Assembly (NCBI RefSeq): GCF_003071365.1
Contig: NZ_CP028960.1
Span: 1,054,001 to 1,118,000, forward strand
From: Methyloceanibacter sp. wino2
GTDB taxonomy: Bacteria; Pseudomonadota; Alphaproteobacteria; Rhizobiales; Methyloligellaceae
Length of the DNA: 64,000 nucleotides
Direction of reading: 5' to 3'
Both the position numbers and the translations under genes were made by a program. The notes beneath the pieces were generated by a model, which did no database searches, was not told where the DNA came from, and saw only the letters and a program-made list of their open reading frames with translations. Shown piece by piece: positions 29,180 through 38,656 of this stretch. Numbering within the stretch: the first letter of the stretch is position 1; each line of letters opens with the position of its first letter.

Positions 29180-30729
29180 AGCCGTTCCTCGCCTTCAATG
29201 TATTCGACGTCGAACTCGACCTCGTCCACGAGGGTGTCCTCAGGCGGCAGACCATCCGGAGCGGCATCGAGACGGGTTAGGTCCATGCTCTGCTTCAGAG
29301 CACCGCGGCCGAGAATCGGAAACACTTTGCCTGGGTTCAGAAGCCACGCGGGGTCCAACTCTTCCTTGATCCGGACCTGCTGATCGATGTCCTCGTCCGT
29401 GAACTGCTCGTACATCAACTCGCGCTTCTCAATGCCCACACCGTGCTCGCCGGTAAGGCATCCACCGAGTTCGACGCATAGCTTCAGGATCTCGGCGCCG
29501 CAAAGCTCCACGCGCTCCAACTGCCCTGGATCGTTTGCATCGTAGAGAATCAAGGGATGCAGATTACCGTCGCCGGCGTGGAAGATGTTGGCCACGTCGA
29601 AACGGTATTTGCGGCAAATAAGGCTCACGCCGGTCAACGCCTCGGGTAAGGCCGACAACGGAATGACGCCGTCCATGCACATATAATCTGAGATCTGACC
29701 GATCGCGCCGAACGCCGCCTTGCGGCCCTTCCAGATCAGCGCGCTTTCTTCATCGCTCTGGCTTCGCCGCATACTGATCGGATTGTAGTCCTGCGCGATG
29801 TCCTCGATCTTCTCGAGGAGATATTCGATCTCGTCCTCCGAGCCTTCAACCTCGACGATCAGCGCCGCTTCGGCATCGAGCGGATAACCGGCGGGCACGA
29901 AGTGCTCGCACACGTGGATCGCCGGGCGGTCCATAAACTCGATCGCGACCGGGACGATGCCGGACGCGATGATCGCGGCCACGCAGGACGCCGCCGCATT
30001 CGCGGAATCGAAGCCGATCAGGACGGGCCGCGCGCCCTCGGGGGCGGCAATCAGCCGGACAGTCGCTTCCGTCACGACGCCGAGCTGGCCTTCGGACCCG
30101 GTTATCAGCGGCAGGAAATCGTAATTGGGCGCATCGAGATAGGTGCCGCCGAAATCGACGATCTCGCCATCGACCATGACCATGCGCACGCCCAGGAGGT
30201 TGTTGACGGTCACGCCGTATTTCAGGCAATGGGCGCCACCCGAGTTGGTGGCGATGTTGCCGCCGACGGTGCAGGCCACCTGGCTCGACGGGTCGGGGGC
30301 ATAGAAGAAGCCTTTGGCCGCAGCGGCCTGGGTAATCGCGATATTGGTGATGCCGGCCTCGACCCGCGCGACGCGGTTGGCGGCATCGATCTCCAGAACC
30401 TGATTCATCCGCGACAGGCATAGGACGATGGAATCCTCGAGCGGCGTCGCGCCCCCGCAGAGCGAGGTGCCTGCGCCGCGCGGCACGACCTTGACGTGGT
30501 TCTCGTAGCAGAAGCGCAGGATCGCCGAGACTTCGTCCGTGTTCGCCGGAAGCACCACCGCCAGCGGCAAGCGCCGGTAGGCAGCGAGCGCATCGGATTC
30601 GAACGTCCGGCGGCCCTCGAGATCGGCAATGACCACCGCTTGGGGCGCCAGCTTCTTGATCTGCTTCACCACTTCGTTCCGGCGCGCCATGACGGCACGG
30701 TCGGGATCTGGAAGGGTCACGGTGGACAT
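29176..30729 (-). CDS. glcD: Glycolate oxidase catalytic subunit GlcD
   Basis: 517 aa flavoprotein. FAD-binding type-4 motifs VVPRGAGTSLCGGATPLE and PSSQVACTVGGNIATNSGG, plus the C-terminal HAGDGNLHPLI and LTGEHGVGIEKR that hold flavin and substrate. Oxidises glycolate (or D-lactate in relatives), relevant to 2-phosphoglycolate salvage in organisms with RuBisCO or serine-cycle C1 metabolism. The ATG at 30729 is used; a TTG five codons upstream is possible. About 200 bases separate it from the TRAP gene upstream, probably containing its promoter. Confidence 0.94.
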   Translation of the reverse strand: MSTVTLPDPDRAVMARRNEVVKQIKKLAPQAVVIADLEGRRTFESDALAAYRRLPLAVVLPANTDEVSAILRFCYENHVKVVPRGAGTSLCGGATPLEDSIVLCLSRMNQVLEIDAANRVARVEAGITNIAITQAAAAKGFFYAPDPSSQVACTVGGNIATNSGGAHCLKYGVTVNNLLGVRMVMVDGEIVDFGGTYLDAPNYDFLPLITGSEGQLGVVTEATVRLIAAPEGARPVLIGFDSANAAASCVAAIIASGIVPVAIEFMDRPAIHVCEHFVPAGYPLDAEAALIVEVEGSEDEIEYLLEKIEDIAQDYNPISMRRSQSDEESALIWKGRKAAFGAIGQISDYMCMDGVIPLSALPEALTGVSLICRKYRFDVANIFHAGDGNLHPLILYDANDPGQLERVELCGAEILKLCVELGGCLTGEHGVGIEKRELMYEQFTDEDIDQQVRIKEELDPAWLLNPGKVFPILGRGALKQSMDLTRLDAAPDGLPPEDTLVDEVEFDVEYIEGEERL

Positions 30730-30927
30730 GTCTGCAGGCTCCAAGCCGCCCAGTAGGCCATTCGGCCCAAATTGCCATCAGGCCGACATGGCCATCAAGA
30801 TGAAGGATGCTCACCCCTCTTCGCATTTTCCGGGGCTGATGAGCAACATAAGGGTCTAGTCTATCAAGCCGCGCGTGCAAACAAAACGCAGCCGCGAAAG
30901 GGGCTTGATCGCCCTAGTCTCTCGCTC

Positions 30928-32076
30928 TCAGGGCCCCACAGGGGTGGCGTCTCCAGGCGGCGGCGGGGGCGGCATCGCGGCGTCGGCTTTTGCGCCACCG
31001 CTTGTGCCGGCGCCCTGACTAGCGCCGTTGCCGGCCTGGGCCGTAGCCTCGCCGCCGGCCCGAAAAGCCTCGATGTCTTCATGGACTTCTTTGAAGAGGT
31101 AGTCCCGTACCCCCTCTTCCCGGGCCACTTCGTCCCAGCCTTCGCGCAAGGCTGCCTGAATATCGTCGGGAAACTCCAGGATCGTGACGCCGTCCTGATT
31201 GCTGAAGGCCGTGAGCGCCGCCGACTGCAGGTTGATGCTCTCCGACAACGTGCGCTGGAGCAGTTCCCCGCAGGTACTCTCGATGAGGGACTGACGCTCG
31301 GGCCCGAGCGCGTCCCAGCGTTCCTGGTTGATCAGAAACTCGAAGACGGTCGCCGGCTGGCTCCAGCCCGGCTGGTAGAGGATCTTCGCCGCGTCCTGAA
31401 GCCCATTGGTGCGGTCCACGACCGGCGTGTAGGCCTCCGCCGCGTCGATCTTGCCCTTCTGGAAGGCCTCCGCGATCTGGCTCCCCGGGACGAGCACCGG
31501 CACCGCGCCAAGGCGCATCACCACGCGCGCGCCCAGCCCGAAAATGCGCATGCGCAGCCCTTCCATGTCGTCGACCGAGTTGACCTCTTTCGCGAACCAG
31601 CCGCCCGCCTCGGCACCGCCAAAGGCGCAAGGAACCACATGGACCTTGACCTTGGCCTGGTCGTACATCTCCTGATAGAGCGCGCGTCCGTGGCCGCGGT
31701 TGAACCAGTCTTGATACTCTTTCGCGTCGGGACCGAAGGGATATCCGCCAAAAAGGCTGGCCGCGGGCAGCTTCGCCGCCCAGTACCCGGCGGTCGCAAA
31801 ACCCGCATCGACCTTGCCGTCGGAGACCTTGTCCAGGATCTCGAACGGGGCCGTGCCCTCGCCGGGCTCTTTCAGGGCAAGCTGCAGGGAGCCGTCAGAA
31901 CGCTCCTCGAGGAGCTTGGCCAATTCGCGCGCAGGCGTTCCAAGGCCGGGAACGTGGGTCCCGAAGGCAACGGGGGTTTCGAGGGTGACGACTTCGGCCG
32001 GGGCCGCACCGGCCAAGGAGACAGCGGCCAAACACGAACCACCCACCATCAGCGCTTGGAAAAGAACAGTCTTCAT
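30928..32076 (-). CDS. TRAP transporter solute-binding protein (DctP family) with a Gly/Pro-rich tail
   Basis: 382 aa with the ATG at 32076 (MKTVLFQALMVGG); an ATG 57 bases upstream is the alternative. Signal peptide, then the DctP fold: FGTHVPGLGTPARELAKLL, GKVDAGFATAGYWAAK, the carboxylate-binding Arg region GLRMRIFGLGARV, and GKIDAAEAYTPVVD. The last 45 or so residues are low complexity (Gly/Ala/Ser then six prolines), unusual for a binding protein. No DctQ or DctM membrane gene is adjacent. The position upstream of glcDEF hints at a 2-hydroxy or 2-keto acid ligand, but this is inference. Confidence 0.85.
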   Translation of the reverse strand: MKTVLFQALMVGGSCLAAVSLAGAAPAEVVTLETPVAFGTHVPGLGTPARELAKLLEERSDGSLQLALKEPGEGTAPFEILDKVSDGKVDAGFATAGYWAAKLPAASLFGGYPFGPDAKEYQDWFNRGHGRALYQEMYDQAKVKVHVVPCAFGGAEAGGWFAKEVNSVDDMEGLRMRIFGLGARVVMRLGAVPVLVPGSQIAEAFQKGKIDAAEAYTPVVDRTNGLQDAAKILYQPGWSQPATVFEFLINQERWDALGPERQSLIESTCGELLQRTLSESINLQSAALTAFSNQDGVTILEFPDDIQAALREGWDEVAREEGVRDYLFKEVHEDIEAFRAGGEATAQAGNGASQGAGTSGGAKADAAMPPPPPPGDATPVGP

Positions 32077-32248
32077 CGCGAATCGCCGCCCGCGCCTATC
32101 TGATACCAAAGGAGCTTGAAGGTAACGCCGCAAGACCTCAACCCGTTGCTTCCGTTTGGTTTGGCCTTCCGCTATGGTTCGACCAACTTTCCGACGTGCA
32201 TCAAGTTCTTAGGCTAGGCTTGGCAAGGTCTGGCGCGGGACGGGCTCA

Positions 32249-34213
32249 ATGAACTTCGCCGTTTGGCTGATCGAACGCCCCCGCTGGTTCAAGCGGATCT
32301 TTCTGATTGCGAACGACTTCGCGATGCTCGGCATCGCGTTGTGGGCGGCCTATTCCCTGCGCCTGAGCCGCATCTATATCCCCGAGACGTGGCAGACGAT
32401 GCTGCTCTTGCTGGCCGCGCCCATCATCGGCGTCTTCGTCTTCTATTGGCGGGGCCTTTACAAGCTCGTCACACGCTTCATCGGTCCCTCCGGCACGACG
32501 CAGATCTACATCGCCGTGATCATCGCCGCGGTGCTGTGGGCGCTCGTCGTCTATCTGAGCGGCGTCAAAAACCACCCGCGCTCGGTGGTCGTCATTTACG
32601 CCCTGATCGCCGCCATCCTGATCCGGCTGAGCCGCCAATGGGCGGGGTCCATGCTGCTCAAGGCGGCGCCCCAGTACGAGCCGATCCAGACCGATGTCCG
32701 CAAGAACGTCATCATCTACGGCGCGGGCCCGGCGGGTATTCAGCTGCTGCGCGCGCTCAACGAGATGGAGACCTACCGCACGGTCGCCTTCATCGACTCG
32801 AGCCCCTCTCTGGCCGGACAGGTCGTGCACGGGGTCAAGGTCATCCGGCCCGAGAAGATCGGCAAGGTCATAGCCGACGAGAAGGTGGACGAGGTCCTCC
32901 TTGCCGCGCCGTCCGCCCTTCGCAGCGAGCGGCGCGTCGCGCTCAAAGTGCTCGAGCAGTATCCCGTCGAAGTGAAGACCCTGCCGGCGCTGGAGGAGAT
33001 CGCCTCCGGGCGCGTCGAGATCAGCGACCTGCGGCCCATCGACGTCGAAGACCTCTTGGGCCGCGATCCGGTCGAGCCGGACACGGCCCTCCTTGCCTCC
33101 CAGGTACGGGACAAGTCCGTGCTGATCACGGGCGCCGGCGGATCGATCGGCTCCGAACTCACCCGCCAGCTCCTGCAACTCGGCCCGAAGACGCTCATCC
33201 TGTTCGATGTGTCGGAGCCGGCGCTGTACGAGATATCGCTCGAACTCGCCGAGATGCAGCGCCGCATGCGCGTCGGACCCGGCGGCCCGGAACGGCAAAC
33301 GACCGTGGTGCAAATCCTCGGCTCGGTTCTGGACCGCGACCTCGTGCGCCGGACCATCGACCAGCACAATGTCGAGGTCATCTATCACGCCGCCGCCTAT
33401 AAGCACGTCCCGATCGTGGAGGTGAACCCGGCGGTCGGTCTGCAGAACAATACGTTCGGCACGCTCGTGGTCGCCGAGGCGGCGCGCAACGCGGGCGTCG
33501 AGCGGTTCGTGCTCATCTCGAGCGACAAGGCCGTTCGGCCAACGAATGTCATGGGCGCCAGCAAGCGCTTGGCCGAGCTGATCCTGCAGGCGCTGGCCGA
33601 AGACCCGCACAACACGACCTTCACCATGGTGCGGTTCGGCAATGTGCTGGACTCGTCTGGTTCGGTGGTGCGGCTGTTCCGCAAACAGATCAAGACCGGC
33701 GGCCCCGTCACGGTGACCCACCCGGAGGTGATCCGCTATTTCATGTCGATCCCGGAAGCCGCGCAGCTCGTGATCCAGGCAGGTGCCATGGCCGAGGGCG
33801 GCGAAGTGTTCGTGCTGGAGATGGGAACGCCGGTCAAGATCGACGACCTCGCCCGCACGATGATCCGCTTGTCGGGTCTCGAAGTGCAGGACGAGGCGCA
33901 TCCCGACGGCGACGTAGAGATCCGCTATGTGGGCCTGCGCCCTGGCGAAAAACTCTACGAGGAGCTGCTGATCGGGGAAGACACGACCGGCACCGACCAT
34001 CCGCGCATCTTCAAGACGTCCGAGCCCGTTCTTGCCTATGAAGAGCTGATCGCCGCGCTGGAGCGGTTCGAGAAGGCCATCGCGAACAACGACCTGACCG
34101 AGGTCCAGGAGATGCTGCACGCCACCGTCGAGGGCTATGCGCCTGGCAGCGCCACCGCTGCCGCGGCTCCCGGCACGGACGAGTGGCAACCGCAATCGCA
34201 AACCCTGCACTGA
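32249..34213 (+). CDS. Membrane-bound nucleotide-sugar epimerase/dehydratase (CapD/FlaA1/WbpM family)
   Basis: 654 aa. Four N-terminal transmembrane helices (residues 15-115), a first Rossmann-like domain (VIIYGAGPAGIQLLRAL), then the catalytic SDR domain with NAD motif ITGAGGSIGSELTRQLL and the active-site arrangement SSDKAVRPTNVMGASKR (SDK and MGASK, in place of the YxxxK of ordinary SDRs). The family converts UDP-GlcNAc to a 4-keto-6-deoxy or epimerised sugar for O-antigen, capsule or glycan assembly. It starts a three-gene polysaccharide operon. Confidence 0.92.
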   Translation: MNFAVWLIERPRWFKRIFLIANDFAMLGIALWAAYSLRLSRIYIPETWQTMLLLLAAPIIGVFVFYWRGLYKLVTRFIGPSGTTQIYIAVIIAAVLWALVVYLSGVKNHPRSVVVIYALIAAILIRLSRQWAGSMLLKAAPQYEPIQTDVRKNVIIYGAGPAGIQLLRALNEMETYRTVAFIDSSPSLAGQVVHGVKVIRPEKIGKVIADEKVDEVLLAAPSALRSERRVALKVLEQYPVEVKTLPALEEIASGRVEISDLRPIDVEDLLGRDPVEPDTALLASQVRDKSVLITGAGGSIGSELTRQLLQLGPKTLILFDVSEPALYEISLELAEMQRRMRVGPGGPERQTTVVQILGSVLDRDLVRRTIDQHNVEVIYHAAAYKHVPIVEVNPAVGLQNNTFGTLVVAEAARNAGVERFVLISSDKAVRPTNVMGASKRLAELILQALAEDPHNTTFTMVRFGNVLDSSGSVVRLFRKQIKTGGPVTVTHPEVIRYFMSIPEAAQLVIQAGAMAEGGEVFVLEMGTPVKIDDLARTMIRLSGLEVQDEAHPDGDVEIRYVGLRPGEKLYEELLIGEDTTGTDHPRIFKTSEPVLAYEELIAALERFEKAIANNDLTEVQEMLHATVEGYAPGSATAAAAPGTDEWQPQSQTLH

Positions 34214-34217
34214 TCCC

Positions 34218-35225
34218 ATGCTCGACGCCGATGTTGTCTTGAGTGCCGCGGTAGTCGGCGTGAGCGCAGCCTTGAGCACGGCGCTGATCTTCCTCCTCAG
34301 ACCCCTTCTCGTTCGCCACTTGATGGCGCATCCCAACGACCGCTCTTCCCACGTCCAAGCGACGCCCGAGGGGGCCGGCTTCGGCGTCATGGCTGCGATC
34401 TTCATCGTCTGTATCGGGCTTCTCGTCGGGACGGCCGTGCCGAACCCGAGCCTCGTGCCGGTTCTGATCGGCGCCGCGGTGCTGACGGTCCTGGGTGGGC
34501 TGGACGATGCCCGCCCTCTCCCCGTCTCGTGGCGGCTGCTGATCCAAGGCGCCGTGGCGCTTGCGATCATCATGACGTTGCCCCAGGACTTCCGTGTCCT
34601 GCCCGCCGTTCTCCCGGCCGCCGCCGAACGGGCGCTCCTCGTGTTCGGGATCGTTTGCTTCGTGAACGTCGTGAATTTCCTGGACGGGCTCGACTGGATG
34701 ACCGTGGCCCAGGTGGTTCCCATGTCGCTCGGCATCGCCTGTCTTTGGTGGCTCGGAATCGTGCCCGCAGGCATCGGCCTCCTGGCGCTCGCGCTGCTCG
34801 GGGCCATGCTCGGTTTCGCCGTTTTCAACAGGCACCCGGCCAGCATCTTCCTGGGAGACTCGGGGAGCCTGCCCATCGGACTGCTCCTGGCCTATATGCT
34901 GATCTGGGTCGCGGAGGCGCATCTCGTCTCGGCCCTCCTGCTGGCGCTCTACACCATTGCCGACAGCGCCCTGACGTTCTTCCGGCGCCTGGCAAACGGC
35001 GAAAAGGTGACGGACGCGCATCGCTCCCACTTCTATCAACGGGCGACGGTTGGCGGCTTCCGCGTTCCGCAAGTCACCACGCGCATCTTCCTGCTGTGCG
35101 CGTGGCTCGCGGCGCTGGCCATCGCGGCCGCCCTCAGCCTGTCGCTGATCGTGGATCTGGTGACGCTGGTGCTCGGGGCCGGCGGCGTTGCGATTGTCCT
35201 GACCGGCTTCGCACGGGGGCGCTGA
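34218..35225 (+). CDS. Polyprenyl-phosphate sugar-1-phosphate transferase (MraY/WecA/WbpL family)
   Basis: 335 aa, about ten hydrophobic helices. The family motifs are all present: HPNDRSSH, the Mg-binding NVVNFLDGLDWM, NRHPASIFLGDSGS, and the loop HRSHFYQR. It transfers a HexNAc-1-phosphate to undecaprenyl phosphate, the first membrane step of O-antigen or glycan repeat synthesis. The ATG at 34218 lies five bases after the upstream stop; the longer frame from 34137 would overlap that gene. Substrate sugar not readable. Confidence 0.92.
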   Translation: MLDADVVLSAAVVGVSAALSTALIFLLRPLLVRHLMAHPNDRSSHVQATPEGAGFGVMAAIFIVCIGLLVGTAVPNPSLVPVLIGAAVLTVLGGLDDARPLPVSWRLLIQGAVALAIIMTLPQDFRVLPAVLPAAAERALLVFGIVCFVNVVNFLDGLDWMTVAQVVPMSLGIACLWWLGIVPAGIGLLALALLGAMLGFAVFNRHPASIFLGDSGSLPIGLLLAYMLIWVAEAHLVSALLLALYTIADSALTFFRRLANGEKVTDAHRSHFYQRATVGGFRVPQVTTRIFLLCAWLAALAIAAALSLSLIVDLVTLVLGAGGVAIVLTGFARGR

Positions 35226-35231
35226 GCGGCG

Positions 35232-36161
35232 ATGCGCATCCTCGTCACAGGCGCCACCGGCTTCATCGGCCAAAGCCTCGTCCCGGCTTTGGCCCGACAA
35301 GGCTTCTTCGTTCGGGCCGCGGCGCGGGATCCGTCCCTTCTTGCCGCCGGGCCCAATATCGAGCCCATCGCGATGCCGGATCTGTCGGGCCCCGCCGATT
35401 GGTCCGCCGCGCTCGACGGTGTCAGCCACATCGTCCACCTCGCCGGTATCGCGCACGCGCCCGGCACGCTGTCCGACGATATCTACACGCGCATCAACAC
35501 CGAGGCCGTGGCCGAGCTCGCCGAGCAAGCTAAGGGCAAGATCGAGCGGTTCGTGCTGATGTCGTCGGTTCGTGCCCAGGCGGGCCTGTCGTCGCCGACC
35601 GTCATCACCGAAGCGGACACACCTGAGCCTACCGAGATCTACGGTCGGACCAAGCTCGAAGCGGAACGCCGTGTTGCCGCGAGCGGCGTCGACTACACGG
35701 TGCTGCGGCCCGCGGTCGTGTATGGCCCCAATGTGAAAGGTAACATCGCCTCGCTGGCCACCATCGCCAAGACACCCATGCCGCTCCCGTTCGGCGGGCT
35801 GGACAACCGCCGGTCGCTGCTGTCGATCGACAATCTCATTGCCGCCACCGTCCACGTTCTCCAGACGGAGGAGACCCGCAACGAGACCTATCTGGTCGCC
35901 GACGCCGAGCCGATCAGCGTGGCCGGCATGGTTGCCGCCATGCGCGAGGGGCTGGGGCGCCCGCCGCAACTCGTCAAAATGCCCCACAGGGCCATTCGGC
36001 GGCTGATGAAGTCGTTCGGGCGCGAAGCCGACTGGGAACGGGTTTGCGGCACGTTCGAGATCGACCCCGCCAAGTTGATGGCGACGGGCTGGAAACCCGA
36101 GGTCGACAGCGCCGAGGGCATCAAGCAGATGATGCGCACGCCCCAGAAGCCGGCATTTTAG
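35232..36161 (+). CDS. NAD-dependent sugar epimerase/dehydratase (extended SDR)
   Basis: 309 aa. NAD motif LVTGATGFIGQSLV, catalytic Ser in MSSVRAQ and YGRTK (YxxxK). It resembles the WbpV/GalE-like nucleotide-sugar epimerases that pair with WbpL-type transferases in Pseudomonas O-antigen loci. It follows the transferase by six bases and overlaps the convergent glycosyltransferase by four bases at the stops. Confidence 0.88.
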   Translation: MRILVTGATGFIGQSLVPALARQGFFVRAAARDPSLLAAGPNIEPIAMPDLSGPADWSAALDGVSHIVHLAGIAHAPGTLSDDIYTRINTEAVAELAEQAKGKIERFVLMSSVRAQAGLSSPTVITEADTPEPTEIYGRTKLEAERRVAASGVDYTVLRPAVVYGPNVKGNIASLATIAKTPMPLPFGGLDNRRSLLSIDNLIAATVHVLQTEETRNETYLVADAEPISVAGMVAAMREGLGRPPQLVKMPHRAIRRLMKSFGREADWERVCGTFEIDPAKLMATGWKPEVDSAEGIKQMMRTPQKPAF

Positions 36162-37300
36162 CTCGCAATCAAACGCCCATAGAGCGCAGCCGTTTCCTGG
36201 CCGATCGCTTGAGACGAGAACTTCTCTTCCGTGAGCCGACGGGCCTCGGCGCCATAGCGCTGCCGCAGGCTTGAATCGCGCGCGAGTTCCAGCATCGCCT
36301 TGGCGAGGGCATCCGCGTCGTCGACGGGCACCAGGAACCCGGTCTCGCCGGGAATGGAGATTTCCCGGCAGCCGGGAACGTCCGTCGCCACCATGGGCCG
36401 GCCGCAGGCAGCCGCCTCCAGCAGGCTCTTGGGCAGGCCCTCGCCCCCGCGCGACGGCTGCACGGCGAAATGGGCCTTGCTCCAGATCTCCCGCACGTCC
36501 TTCACGTGGCCGAGCCAGTCGATCCCGTAAGCCGACGCAAACTCCCGCAGCTGCTCGGGCGCGAGCGACCCGGGATTTTCCGGATCGCAGTCGCCCGCGA
36601 GGAGCAGGTGCAACTCGGACGGCTCGCCGTTCGCAGTATCAGCCGTGGCGCGCCGGAAGGCCTCGACAAGCGTCAGTACGCCCTTGTGATGAAGCATGCG
36701 GCCCACGAAGGCGGCCGTGACCGTGCCCTCCGGTTCGGGCAGCGGCTGATACTTGTCGATATCCACGCCGGATCCGGCGATGATCGTGACCGCCTCGTCG
36801 GGCACACCGAGCCCCGCCACGAAGGCCCGGTCCTCCGGGTTCTGGACGACGGTGATGGACCGCTTGCGCCGCAAGAGGCGGCTCAGGGCCATCACAACGA
36901 GCTTTCGGGTCAGCCTGCTGGCCCCGCCACCGTCCACGAAGAGCGCGCCCATGCCGGTCAGGCTGTTGACGATCGCGACGTCCCTGAGGCCGAAGGCCGC
37001 CAGGGTGCCGAGCAGGACGGGCTTCAGAGCCACGTTGTGAACGAGATCGGGCGCGACCTCGCGAATCAGGCCCCGCAACTCCAGAACCGCCGAAAGGCTG
37101 TCGCGCGCGGAGATGCTGCCCCGGCTCCAGCTCAAGTTGTGCGGGACGAAGCCTTCCGCCTCGATGGCCGCCGCGCCGTCGGGGATCCGGGCGGCCACAT
37201 GGACCTCGTAGCCCGCCTCCTTGGCCGCGCGCGCCATGGGCAGGCGGTGGGACAGGAAATACCAATCTTCCGTAACGATGTAGAGGATGCGCGGCGCCAT
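36158..37300 (-). CDS. GT-B glycosyltransferase (GT4 family)
   Basis: 380 aa. N-terminal Rossmann-like domain (RILYIVTEDWYFLSHRLPMAR), then the donor-binding domain with AAFVGRMLHHKGVLTLVEAF, PSRGGEGLPKSLLEAAACGRPMVATDVPGCRE (ExxE region) and GETGFLVPVDD. It probably adds a sugar to the lipid-linked glycan built by the neighbouring epimerases and phosphoglycosyltransferase. It converges with the epimerase, the stops overlapping by four bases. Confidence 0.9.
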   Translation of the reverse strand: MAPRILYIVTEDWYFLSHRLPMARAAKEAGYEVHVAARIPDGAAAIEAEGFVPHNLSWSRGSISARDSLSAVLELRGLIREVAPDLVHNVALKPVLLGTLAAFGLRDVAIVNSLTGMGALFVDGGGASRLTRKLVVMALSRLLRRKRSITVVQNPEDRAFVAGLGVPDEAVTIIAGSGVDIDKYQPLPEPEGTVTAAFVGRMLHHKGVLTLVEAFRRATADTANGEPSELHLLLAGDCDPENPGSLAPEQLREFASAYGIDWLGHVKDVREIWSKAHFAVQPSRGGEGLPKSLLEAAACGRPMVATDVPGCREISIPGETGFLVPVDDADALAKAMLELARDSSLRQRYGAEARRLTEEKFSSQAIGQETAALYGRLIAS

Positions 37301-37529
37301 GGCTCATGCTTTAGCCGCTTGCGGAGCCTGCCGCAATTTCGCCGTGACACCGGATTTTTCTCGTCTCCGACACTTGTGGCGCCGAGGTCACGCTGGGGCA
37401 TCACAATGTTGGGAAGCCGCGGCGGCGTCTGGCGTTGCGCGGCAAATCGCTGTAAACTTTGCACCGATAGCGCCCGGAATCCGGGTGGCATTGGGCGAGA
37501 CGGGGTTCGCCGGACGAGGGATGACACTG

Positions 37530-37829
37530 ATGCGTGCTTTCTATCTAGCGCTTGTCGCCGCTTCGAGCGTGGCACTCATGCCGCTCAGCGCCGGTGCTTT
37601 TGAGATTCAAGGCGAGGACGCCGAAATTCCGAAGAGCGCAGCCGAGCATCTTGGCCTGTCGCCGAACTACAGTATGCCCCAGTTCGAGGGCAGTTCGCTG
37701 GCCATGCCGTTCGCCAATAACGGCGAAAGCTCAGCCTTCGCATCGGATTACGGCAACGGCATCGCCATTCCGGCCCCCGGCATCAGCCAGCCCACCCCGG
37801 CTTGGCGCTCTGGGCCTTTCTTCCGCTAG
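37530..37829 (+). CDS. Small exported protein of unknown function
   Basis: 99 aa: signal peptide (MRAFYLALVAASSVALMPLSAGA) and a short acidic/Pro/Ser mature domain with no known motif. GAGGG at 37516-37520 abuts the ATG at 37521 but is nine bases before the ATG at 37530, which I choose. It stands alone between a glycosyltransferase and the NicO gene. Confidence 0.55.
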   Translation: MRAFYLALVAASSVALMPLSAGAFEIQGEDAEIPKSAAEHLGLSPNYSMPQFEGSSLAMPFANNGESSAFASDYGNGIAIPAPGISQPTPAWRSGPFFR

Positions 37830-37918
37830 AATTTTTTCTGACGGCCTTGTGGCGTTCGCGGGATCGCACGCGCGTGTGACTTGCTGCGCGCACGCCCTCG
37901 TGTGAAACAGCCCGGGCC

Positions 37919-38653
37919 ATGCAAGACCTAATCGCCCTTCAACGCTGGCTCTACGAAGGCATGGCCAGCGGGCTGCGCGATGTCGCAAGTGGAAGCTGGC
38001 CGGCGCTCGCTGCCGCCATGGCCGCTGCCGTCCTGTTCGGCGTCCTCCACGCGATGATGCCCGGGCACGGCAAGACCGTGCTGTTCTCCTATCACCTCGG
38101 CCAAAAGGGCAGCCTGCTCTCCAGCATCGCCAACGGCGCGATCCTCGCGCTTACGCATGTGGGGATAGCCATCTTGCTGGTTCTTGCAGGCTTTGCCGTC
38201 ATTTCGCGGGCCTTTGCTTATGGCGGGCGCACACCCCAGTTCGAACTGGCGAGCGGGATCTTCGTGGTGGTCATCGGCGCCTATCTGGTTTGGCGGGCCG
38301 TCCGCCGCGCGGCGCCGGATGACGCGCAAGCCCAGTCCCCGCGAAGGGGGCGCACGCTTGCCTTCGTCACCGGTCTCGTGCCCTGCCCCCTGACGACATT
38401 CATCATGAGCTACGCGCTGGCCCGCGGGCTCCTCGCAGCAGGGCTTGCCGTCACGGCCGCGATGGCGGCGGGGATGGTGCTGACCATCTCGGCCGTCGCC
38501 GTGCTGGCTACGCTCTCCCGCGAGCGGCTCCTGTCTTTCTTCTCGCGAACGGAAGGCGCGCGGCGCTGGCTGGGGCGCGTGCTGGAGATCGGCGGCGCGG
38601 TCCTCGTTGTCCTGTTCGGCGTCTGGCTGGTCCTGGGCGCGCAAACGGCCTAA
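37919..38653 (+). CDS. NicO/RcnA-family nickel/cobalt exporter-like membrane protein
   Basis: 244 aa with about six transmembrane helices. The defining first-helix motif LHAMMPGHGKT (HxxxPGHGK) and the later GLVPCPLTTFIMSYAL match the NicO family, which includes RcnA-type Ni/Co efflux proteins. The His-rich loop of classical RcnA is not present, so the metal specificity is open. It converges on the multihaem cytochrome gene with three bases between stops. Confidence 0.85.
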   Translation: MQDLIALQRWLYEGMASGLRDVASGSWPALAAAMAAAVLFGVLHAMMPGHGKTVLFSYHLGQKGSLLSSIANGAILALTHVGIAILLVLAGFAVISRAFAYGGRTPQFELASGIFVVVIGAYLVWRAVRRAAPDDAQAQSPRRGRTLAFVTGLVPCPLTTFIMSYALARGLLAAGLAVTAAMAAGMVLTISAVAVLATLSRERLLSFFSRTEGARRWLGRVLEIGGAVLVVLFGVWLVLGAQTA

Positions 38654-38656
38654 GCG

